From an uncultured Flavobacteriales bacterium (GTDB taxonomy: Bacteria > Bacteroidota > Bacteroidia > Flavobacteriales_E > Vicingaceae), in the NCBI GenBank assembly GCA_905479325.1, contig CAJQLW010000055.1:1-40929 (forward strand): 40,929 nt of DNA, in the 5' to 3' direction. The notes beneath the pieces are model-generated. The model worked only from the letters and a program-made list of their open reading frames with translations, was not told the origin of the DNA and searched no databases. The first letter of the stretch is position 1, and the number at the start of each line of letters is the position of its first letter. The position numbers and the translations under genes were made by a program. Shown here in pieces: positions 35,023 to 40,929 of the stretch.

Positions 35023-35552
35023 TGGCAATTGACATAAATTCTCCAATCGTAAAAAAGCTAATTATAGTTTTATCAGTGGTAGTTCCTGTATTAGTAGCTA
35101 TTTTATATTTGTTGCCAAAAAGTTTCGAAGTTGGAGAGGAAGTGTACTACCTCCCAATGTTAAATGCGTTTTTAAATGGTTCCACGTTTTTTGTTTTGAT
35201 TTTTGCACTTAGAGCCATTAAAAATAGAAACATAGAATTGCATCGTAAATTGATGACAACTGCATTGGGTTTGTCAGTTCTTTTTTTGCTTTCTTACGTT
35301 ACGTATCATTCGTTAACAGAATCTACTCCATACGGGGGAGAAGGAATTATAAAAGGGATTTATCTAGTGATTCTACTAACACATATTGTATTGGCAGCGG
35401 CTGTAGTGCCATTGGTTTTAGTTACTTTTTCTCGGGCGCTCTCAGAAAAATTTGACAAGCATAAGAAAATTGCACGCATTACCTTGCCAATCTGGCTGTA
35501 TGTAACTTTTACAGGAGTTATAGTATACTTAATGATTTCTCCATATTATTAA
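35022..35552 (+). CDS. DUF420 membrane protein, probable oxidase assembly factor
   Basis: The 176-residue protein has four or five transmembrane helices and the DUF420 pattern: YLPMLNAFLNG, RNIELHRKLMTTA, FLLSYVTYHSLT, LLTHIVLAAAVVPLVL and HKKIARITLPIW, with conserved His residues in or near helices. Relatives (YozB/CtaM-like) are required for heme-copper oxidase maturation in Firmicutes; the role here is by family and context. The ATG at 35022 shares one base with the SCO stop. A longer frame beginning 60 bases upstream overlaps SCO and is rejected. Confidence 0.9.
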   Translation: MAIDINSPIVKKLIIVLSVVVPVLVAILYLLPKSFEVGEEVYYLPMLNAFLNGSTFFVLIFALRAIKNRNIELHRKLMTTALGLSVLFLLSYVTYHSLTESTPYGGEGIIKGIYLVILLTHIVLAAAVVPLVLVTFSRALSEKFDKHKKIARITLPIWLYVTFTGVIVYLMISPYY

Positions 35553-35614
35553 ATCAAGTTCTAGTATCTAGTCTTTTTTTAGATATCTTCGTTTGATAAT
35601 CATTGATTGTCATT

Positions 35615-36850
35615 ATGAGGTTTATCTGGAAAGGAATTAAGTGGATTTTTAAAATCGTTGTAGGAATAATTCTACTAATTTTTATTGCTTACGGTCTATT
35701 TTTGGCCGTTGAGTACATAACAGGAAACAAATTCGTAGATTATTTAAAGAAGAACAGCGATACGGTTGCAATTGGGGATTCATTCGACTTTAGCAAATTT
35801 GATAATTCCTTTTCTGAAAACGATCTAATTCTAGTTGGTGAGATTCACGGGTTTCATGAGCCTCAAATAGTGGATTATAATCTTTTCACCTATCTTCACA
35901 AAAAGCACAAGGTTAACTTTTACTTTGCAGAGGTTGATCTTGTTCAAGCACATTATTTAAATGAATATTTAAAAACAGGCCAAGAAGAACATTTGGATTC
36001 TGCCTTAAAAAAGTGGGCTGTAATTCAGGGCCGAGACAATGAAAGCTATTACAATAAGTATAGAAAACTCCATAACTACTTTACAGAGCAGGACTCTTCT
36101 TCTAAATTTAAAATTATAGGAGTAGATAAGTTGCAAGATAAATCTTTGGTGAAGCATTACTTATCTGGATTAGGGGTGAGCTTTGATTCAACGTCAAAAA
36201 CTTGGGAGCAAATTAAAACAGCAACTGTACAACTAACTTCCGATAGTCTTATTTCTCCACAAATGTCAAAAGAGCTTTTGCGATTGGCTCTTAACATTGA
36301 TTTTGTGAATGAAAAAACAAATAGTGACAATGTGTTTTTCGAAAATTTCCAATATTATTATGATGATTTAAACCTTACAGGTAAAAAATTATACGGCTAT
36401 TTTGGATTGTTTCATGTTTTTCAATATAAACTAAATAACCTTTCACCTTTCGCTGCTCAAATCAAAGGTTCAAGCTTACCGGTTGCTTCGAATATGCTTT
36501 CTATAAATTTTTTATTGAACGACAGCTATGCGGTAATGCCAAGTGATGCCTTACCTGATTTTATGCGACAACCGGGGAAGTATAGTAAGATGCCAATTTC
36601 AGCCGATAATCCATTGTTTATTTATATTTATGGCATCCAAGATTTTAAGAGGGTTACGCCCGAAAATTGCAAATCTTTAATCCAATTAACTGGAACAAAC
36701 TCGCCTTACGAAGGTTCTAACAGAATGGCAACAACAATTCAAATTTTGCCGGTAACAGATAAAATGGTGTTTAATGAAGAGGGCAAAGATTATGTGCAGT
36801 TTACCGTGTTTATTCGAAACTCAGATTGGGCAAAACCAAGGGAAGACTGA
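35615..36850 (+). CDS. Membrane-anchored protein with TIKI/ChaN/EreA-like motifs
   Basis: 411 residues from ATG 35615 (an in-frame TTG four codons upstream is less likely). The N-terminus is basic and then hydrophobic (about 10-32), a single membrane anchor placing the rest outside the inner membrane. The body has G75-E76-I77-H78-GFHE after a hydrophobic strand (NDLILVG), then FAEVD (104-108) and, late in the chain, G264-L-F-H267. The GExH and GxxH pair with an acidic strand between is the pattern of the TIKI/TraB/ChaN/EreA superfamily, which includes peptidases, heme-binding ChaN and erythromycin esterases. It follows the oxidase-assembly genes by 62 bases, so a heme or oxidase role is conceivable but unproven. 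Confidence 0.65.
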   Translation: MRFIWKGIKWIFKIVVGIILLIFIAYGLFLAVEYITGNKFVDYLKKNSDTVAIGDSFDFSKFDNSFSENDLILVGEIHGFHEPQIVDYNLFTYLHKKHKVNFYFAEVDLVQAHYLNEYLKTGQEEHLDSALKKWAVIQGRDNESYYNKYRKLHNYFTEQDSSSKFKIIGVDKLQDKSLVKHYLSGLGVSFDSTSKTWEQIKTATVQLTSDSLISPQMSKELLRLALNIDFVNEKTNSDNVFFENFQYYYDDLNLTGKKLYGYFGLFHVFQYKLNNLSPFAAQIKGSSLPVASNMLSINFLLNDSYAVMPSDALPDFMRQPGKYSKMPISADNPLFIYIYGIQDFKRVTPENCKSLIQLTGTNSPYEGSNRMATTIQILPVTDKMVFNEEGKDYVQFTVFIRNSDWAKPRED

Positions 36851-36860
36851 CATAAAAATC

Positions 36861-36892
36861 TTTCATTATTAAGCAGTCTGTGTGTACCTTTG
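36861..36892 (+). promoter_or_regulatory. Promoter for the small CxxC protein, possibly leaderless
   Basis: TTTC (36861-36864), a 20-base spacer and TACCTTTG (36885-36892) closely match the Bacteroidota promoter. The same two elements with an 18-base spacer stand before the kinase at 378. The ATG at 36898 lies only 5 bases beyond, so the transcript would begin at or next to the start codon. Confidence 0.6.
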
Positions 36893-36897
36893 CTGAA

Positions 36898-37146
36898 ATG
36901 AAAAGAAAGATTGTTTATTTGATTTTACTAGTGCTGTTTCTTGTGGCATTCTCTACAGAAGTAGAGGCTCAATGTGCCATGTGCAAAGCAGTGTTAGAGT
37001 CAAATATGCAAAGTGGAGAAGATGCTAAGGGAAAGGGAATTAATGAAGGAATAATATACATTATGTTTATTCCCTATATTATTATGGCTGTTGCAGGCTA
37101 TTTTACCTACAAGCACATAAAAAAAATAAATCAAGCGCAAGCTTAA
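36898..37146 (+). CDS. Small secreted/membrane CxxC protein
   Basis: The 82-residue protein has a signal peptide (MKRKIVYLILLVLFLVAFSTEVEAQ), then a C-A-M-C motif right at the predicted mature start (Cys26 and Cys29), a short hydrophilic stretch (GEDAKGKGINEG), one transmembrane helix (about 53-70) and a basic tail. I recall short proteins of this type (QCAMC..VLES...GIN.GI.YL) as common in Bacteroidota, without known function. The two cysteines next to a methionine could bind metal or form a disulfide; near the SCO and oxidase genes a copper-related role is conceivable, but that is inference. It has its own promoter. Confidence 0.75.
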   Translation: MKRKIVYLILLVLFLVAFSTEVEAQCAMCKAVLESNMQSGEDAKGKGINEGIIYIMFIPYIIMAVAGYFTYKHIKKINQAQA

Positions 37147-37162
37147 ACGTTCTTACAATACA

Positions 37163-37266
37163 TTTATCAAGAAAGGTGGAGGGACAGGCCCTTTGAAGCC
37201 TTGGCAACCGGTTTAATCTCGGTGCCAATTCCTGTTTTTTCGACACAATCGGAAGAAAAAGATAAG
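37163..37266 (+). ncRNA. SAM-I (S-box) riboswitch
   Basis: The conserved S-box core is plain: aagaaaggtggagggac, ggcccTTTGAAGCC, GGCAACC and, later, GGTGCCAATTCC. The closing helix P1 is ttatc (37164-37168) with gataa (37261-37265). A further arm follows the GGTGCCAATTCC segment. It binds S-adenosylmethionine and controls the metH gene that starts at 37333, through the terminator at 37281-37325. Confidence 0.93.
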
Positions 37267-37280
37267 TTCAAACGACATTT

Positions 37281-37325
37281 AAGCCCTAGTCATTCTGAAC
37301 TTAAGAATGATTAGGGCTTTTTTTA
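37281..37325 (+). terminator. Expression-platform terminator of the SAM riboswitch
   Basis: A 16-bp stem, aagccctagtcattct (37281-37296) with agaatgattagggctt (37304-37319), one G-U pair, 7-base loop, then a T run to 37324. It lies between the aptamer and the metH ATG and should form when SAM is bound. The P1 3' strand (taagttca, 37263-37270) is complementary over 8 bases to tgaactta (37296-37303), which offers an antiterminator. Confidence 0.9.
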
Positions 37326-37332
37326 TTGAGTT

Positions 37333-40300
37333 ATGAAAGAAGATATTAGAAAAGTATTAAAAAATAGAATTCTAGTTTTAGATGGTGCAATGGGTACCAT
37401 GATTCAACGTCATAAATTGGATGAGGAAGCATTTCGTGGAGAACAATTTAAGAACCATCATATGCCTTTAAAGGGCAACAATGATCTGTTATCTATAACG
37501 CAGCCAAATATTATTAAAGAGATTCATGCACTTTATTATGAAGCTGGGTCAGATATTGTAGAAACCAATACCTTTTCCGGAACCACTATTGCTCAGGCAG
37601 ATTATGGATTGGAAGATGCAGTATATCAACTAAATTATGAATCGGCAAAAATTGCAAAGGAAGTTGCAGATGAATTTACAGCAAAGGAGCCTCATAAACC
37701 AAGGTATGTCGCAGGTTCAATAGGGCCAACCAATAGAACCGCTTCTCTTTCACCCGATGTGAATCGCCCTGAGTTTAGAAATACTTCGTTCGATGAATTG
37801 AAAGAAGCGTATTTACTGCAAATAAAAGGTTTAGTAGAAGGTGGCGTTGATGTTTTGCTAATTGAAACTGTTTTCGATACGCTGAATTGCAAGGCGGCGC
37901 TTTTTGCTTGTTCTGATTATTTTGACCAAACAGGAACAGAGTTGCCCATTATGGTTTCGGGAACGATTACTGATGCTAGTGGGAGAACATTGTCAGGCCA
38001 AACCGCAGAAGCTTTTTTGATTTCGATAAGTCATTTACCGTTACTTTCGCTTGGGTTCAACTGTGCTTTAGGTGCAAAAGAACTTAGGCCTTACTTAGAA
38101 ACGGTAGCCAATAAAACCGAATTTTTTACTTCTGCTCATCCCAACGCTGGTCTACCAAATGCTTTTGGTGAATACGACCAATCTGCTGAACAAATGGGCG
38201 GCTTTATTGAAGATTTTATTTCAAGTGGATTTGTAAACATTATTGGTGGATGTTGCGGTACAACTCCCGAACATATTGTAGAGATAGCAAAAATTGCTCA
38301 GAAGTATCAGCCGAGAAAAAAGCCTACAATTGAAAAATTGCCACGCTACTCAGGCCTTGAACCATTGACAATTTTTAAGGAAAGTAACTTTGTAAATGTG
38401 GGGGAGAGAACCAACGTAACCGGTTCTCTGCGATTTAAAAAACTGATTAAAGAAGAGAATTATGAAGAAGCGCTGACAGTTGCGCTGCAGCAAGTGGAAG
38501 GTGGAGCTCAAATTATTGATGTAAACATGGACGAAGGAATGCTTGATTCTGAAGAGGCCATGAAAACATTTTTAAATATGATCGCTTCAGAGCCTGATAT
38601 TTCTAGAGTCCCTGTGATGATTGATTCTTCAAAGTTTTCAGTTATTGAAGCGGGTCTTAAGTGTGTTCAAGGCAAGTGTATTGTAAACTCAATTAGTTTA
38701 AAAGAAGGCGAAGAAAATTTTATTCAACAAGCCAATACTGTTCGGAAATATGGAGCCGCCGTTATTGTAATGGCGTTTGATGAAAAAGGGCAAGCAGATA
38801 ATTTTGAAAGACGAATAGAGATTTGTGAAAGAGCGTATAAAATTTTAACTGAAATAGTTAAGTTTCCTGCGGAAGACATCATTTTTGACCCGAATATTTT
38901 AACAGTTGGGACTGGTTTAGAAGAACACAACAACTATGCAGTTGACTTTATAAAAGCTACAAAGTGGATTAAAGAAAATTTGCCTGGAGCCTTAGTTAGT
39001 GGAGGTGTTTCAAACGTTTCGTTCTCTTTTAGAGGGAATAACGTTGTGCGAGAGGCCATAAACTCAGCCTTTTTATACCATGCCATTAAAAATGGACTGG
39101 ACATGGGGATTGTGAATGCAGGTATGATTGAAGTATACGACGACATTCCTAAAGATTTGTTGGAACACGTTGAAGATGTTCTTTTAAATAGAAGAGATGA
39201 TGCTACTGAACGACTAACCGATTTTGCTGAAAGTGTAAAAGAAGGAGGGAAGGTTATAGTTAAAAACGAAGAATGGAGAACGGGTTCAGTTCAAGAACGG
39301 CTTAGTCATGCTTTGGTAAAAGGAATTGTAGAGTTTATTGTAGAAGATACAGAGGAAGCGAGATTGCAATACGATAAGCCACTTGAAGTAATTGAGGGTC
39401 CTTTAATGGACGGAATGAATGTGGTGGGCGATTTATTCGGTGCAGGTAAAATGTTTTTGCCACAAGTAGTGAAAAGTGCTCGTGTTATGAAGAAGGCTGT
39501 AGCTCACTTGTTGCCTTATATCGAGGAGGAAAAACTGCGTTCTGGCGATGTTGCTAAAAATGCAGGTAAAATTTTATTGGCAACTGTAAAAGGTGATGTT
39601 CACGATATTGGAAAAAATATCGTTGGAGTTGTATTGGCTTGCAACAACTATGAAGTAATCGATATGGGAGTGATGATTCCCGCTGATAAAATTTTAGCAA
39701 AGGCCATAGAGATGGATGTGGATATGATTGGCTTAAGCGGGCTAATTACACCTTCATTGGATGAAATGGTGCACGTTGCAAGTGAAATGAAGCGGCAAGG
39801 ATTTAACGTTCCCTTATTAATTGGAGGCGCAACCACTTCGAAAGCTCATACAGCGGTGAAAATTGCTCCGCAATATGATTTCCCTGTAGTTCATGTTCTA
39901 GATGCTTCTCGCTCTGTGCCTGTAGCAGGTAATTTACTCACCAAAGACAAAGAGCTTAGTGCGAAGTATTTTTCCGATGTACAGTCAGAATATTCTAAAA
40001 TAAGAGAGCAGTTTGAAGCCAAGAAGGGGCATAAAAAAATGATTACAATCGAAGAGGCCAGAGAAAACGCTTTTGAAATAGATTGGGATACTACTCATTT
40101 ACAAAAACCTTCTTTTACCGGGACAAAAGTTTTAGAAAACTATCCTATTGCTGATTTAATACCTTTCATCGATTGGACTCCATTTTTTCAAACGTGGGAA
40201 TTAGCCGGTAAATACCCTCAAATTTTAGAAGATGAAGTGGTAGGTGCGGAAGCGCAAAGGCTCTTTGTAGATGCAAAAAACATGTTAGATAAAATAGTTG

Positions 40301-40929
40301 CTGAGCATTGGCTGCAAGCTAAAGGGGTTTTTGGATTTTGGAAGGCAAACGCAAATGGTGACGATATTAATTTGCTTGCAGAGAATGGTGAAACCTTCGA
40401 AACTTTACATAGCTTGAGGCAACAAGGTAAAAAAGCAGCAAATGTTCCCAACTTTGCCTTATCTGATTTTATTGCTCCTAAGTCTAGTGGAAAAGATGAT
40501 TACATTGGAGCGTTTGCGGTAACAGCAGGACTAGGTATTGAAGAGCACATTAAGCGCTTTGAGAAGGACCATGATGATTATAATAGCATTATGTTAAAGG
40601 CTTTGGCAGATCGATTAGCCGAGGCTTTTGCTGAAAAGCTACACCATGAGGTAAGAAAAGAACACTGGGGTTTTTCAAAAGACGAGGTATTTGATAACGA
40701 GGCTTTCATTAAAGAAAAATACAGAGGTATTCGTCCTGCGGCAGGTTACCCTGCTTGTCCTGACCACTCTGAGAAAGCTACTATTTTTAAGTTGTTAGAT
40801 GCCGAGAAGATTGGAATTACATTAACTGAGAGCTTTGCAATGTTGCCAACTGCTGCTGTGAGTGGCCTGTATTTTGGGAATGAAAATGCAAAATACTTTG
40901 GGTTGGGAAAGGTAGAAAAAGATCAAATG
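37333..40929 (+). CDS. metH: Cobalamin-dependent methionine synthase (3' end outside window)
   Basis: 1199 codons are visible without a stop, from ATG 37333 to the window edge; about 25-30 residues should be missing compared with E. coli MetH (1227). It transfers a methyl group from methyltetrahydrofolate to homocysteine via cobalamin. Modules in order: homocysteine/zinc domain ([12 protein letters not shown]; zinc ligands Cys244, Cys307, Cys308 in [10 protein letters not shown]), pterin-binding domain ([10 protein letters not shown] from about 357), the cobalamin cap and B12 domain with D-x-H757-x-x-G ([12 protein letters not shown]), and the reactivation domain ([17 protein letters not shown]). 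The single-chain form keeps all four modules. Expression is controlled by the SAM-I riboswitch just upstream. Confidence 0.96.
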   Translation, partial: MKEDIRKVLKNRILVLDGAMGTMIQRHKLDEEAFRGEQFKNHHMPLKGNNDLLSITQPNIIKEIHALYYEAGSDIVETNTFSGTTIAQADYGLEDAVYQLNYESAKIAKEVADEFTAKEPHKPRYVAGSIGPTNRTASLSPDVNRPEFRNTSFDELKEAYLLQIKGLVEGGVDVLLIETVFDTLNCKAALFACSDYFDQTGTELPIMVSGTITDASGRTLSGQTAEAFLISISHLPLLSLGFNCALGAKELRPYLETVANKTEFFTSAHPNAGLPNAFGEYDQSAEQMGGFIEDFISSGFVNIIGGCCGTTPEHIVEIAKIAQKYQPRKKPTIEKLPRYSGLEPLTIFKESNFVNVGERTNVTGSLRFKKLIKEENYEEALTVALQQVEGGAQIIDVNMDEGMLDSEEAMKTFLNMIASEPDISRVPVMIDSSKFSVIEAGLKCVQGKCIVNSISLKEGEENFIQQANTVRKYGAAVIVMAFDEKGQADNFERRIEICERAYKILTEIVKFPAEDIIFDPNILTVGTGLEEHNNYAVDFIKATKWIKENLPGALVSGGVSNVSFSFRGNNVVREAINSAFLYHAIKNGLDMGIVNAGMIEVYDDIPKDLLEHVEDVLLNRRDDATERLTDFAESVKEGGKVIVKNEEWRTGSVQERLSHALVKGIVEFIVEDTEEARLQYDKPLEVIEGPLMDGMNVVGDLFGAGKMFLPQVVKSARVMKKAVAHLLPYIEEEKLRSGDVAKNAGKILLATVKGDVHDIGKNIVGVVLACNNYEVIDMGVMIPADKILAKAIEMDVDMIGLSGLITPSLDEMVHVASEMKRQGFNVPLLIGGATTSKAHTAVKIAPQYDFPVVHVLDASRSVPVAGNLLTKDKELSAKYFSDVQSEYSKIREQFEAKKGHKKMITIEEARENAFEIDWDTTHLQKPSFTGTKVLENYPIADLIPFIDWTPFFQTWELAGKYPQILEDEVVGAEAQRLFVDAKNMLDKIVAEHWLQAKGVFGFWKANANGDDINLLAENGETFETLHSLRQQGKKAANVPNFALSDFIAPKSSGKDDYIGAFAVTAGLGIEEHIKRFEKDHDDYNSIMLKALADRLAEAFAEKLHHEVRKEHWGFSKDEVFDNEAFIKEKYRGIRPAAGYPACPDHSEKATIFKLLDAEKIGITLTESFAMLPTAAVSGLYFGNENAKYFGLGKVEKDQM

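Noticed and set aside
37692-40451. Several minus-strand open frames opposite the right end of the window
   Set aside because: They lie antisense to metH, whose frame was confirmed at the zinc cysteines (38062, 38251), the cobalamin histidine (39601) and the window edge; they are shadows.
1-40929. Defence system, prophage, integrative element, CRISPR array, tRNA or rRNA
   Set aside because: No recognisable nuclease, integrase, transposase, reverse transcriptase or repeat-spacer pattern; the window reads as ordinary core chromosome with a modest glycan component.

Overview
The window is a dense chromosomal segment (about 41 kb, AT-rich) of a member of the Bacteroidota, most likely the order Flavobacteriales. 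Evidence seen: Bacteroidota-type -7 promoter elements (TAnnTTTG) upstream of many genes, few purine-rich Shine-Dalgarno sites, lipoproteins with short signal peptides, outer-membrane proteins with a Q-type signal-peptidase site, and gene orders that are familiar from this phylum (heme O synthase, two cytochrome oxidase subunit III genes, subunit IV, SCO, DUF420). A family-level placement near Cryomorphaceae/Crocinitomicaceae is only a guess. There is no sign of a plasmid, phage, transposon, CRISPR array, rRNA or tRNA. No stretch longer than 300 bases lacks a gene; the longest gaps are about 226 bases (1311-1536) and 186 bases (37147-37332, a SAM riboswitch).

Layout. 1-1310: two PfkB-type sugar/nucleoside kinases, the first truncated by the window edge. 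1537-2364: a double-domain universal stress protein, converging through a bidirectional terminator on a minus-strand block (2449-9784) that holds a small lipoprotein, a very large alpha-2-macroglobulin-like lipoprotein and a TRIC/YicG membrane protein. 9922-12303: an MMPL/RND transporter. 12359-15131: a tight three-gene set of glucose-1-phosphate thymidylyltransferase, an extended SDR sugar-nucleotide enzyme and a polyprenyl diphosphate synthase, closed by a strong palindrome. 15205-16104 (minus): TIGR01777 epimerase. 16189-20652: a small unknown protein, then the E1 and E2 components of 2-oxoglutarate dehydrogenase. 20718-21187: a secreted protein gene with a one-base frame disruption in a T6 run. 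21232-25316: purD, a small and a large membrane protein, purQ and cysQ. 25365-31496: gmd and fcl (GDP-L-fucose synthesis), then a WecA-type initiating phosphoglycosyltransferase flanked by two paralogous Wzi-like outer-membrane proteins. 31640-35552: heme O synthase and cytochrome c oxidase subunits/assembly factors. 35615-37146: a membrane-anchored protein with TIKI/ChaN/EreA-like motifs and a tiny secreted CxxC protein. 37163-40929: SAM-I riboswitch, its terminator, and cobalamin-dependent methionine synthase metH, which runs off the right edge about 25-30 codons before its expected end.

How the parts fit: most genes are central metabolism (TCA cycle, purine synthesis, methionine, terminal oxidase). 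The surface-glycan theme recurs: activated sugars (RmlA, SDR, Gmd, Fcl), polyprenyl carrier chemistry (prenyl synthase, WecA-like) and outer-membrane polysaccharide proteins (two Wzi-like). I do not see a clear, wholly new multi-gene system. The items most worth a second look are the TIKI/ChaN-like protein next to the oxidase genes, the twin Wzi-like proteins around wecA, the interrupted secreted gene with a slippery heptamer, the riboswitch switching geometry, and the apparently leaderless CxxC gene.
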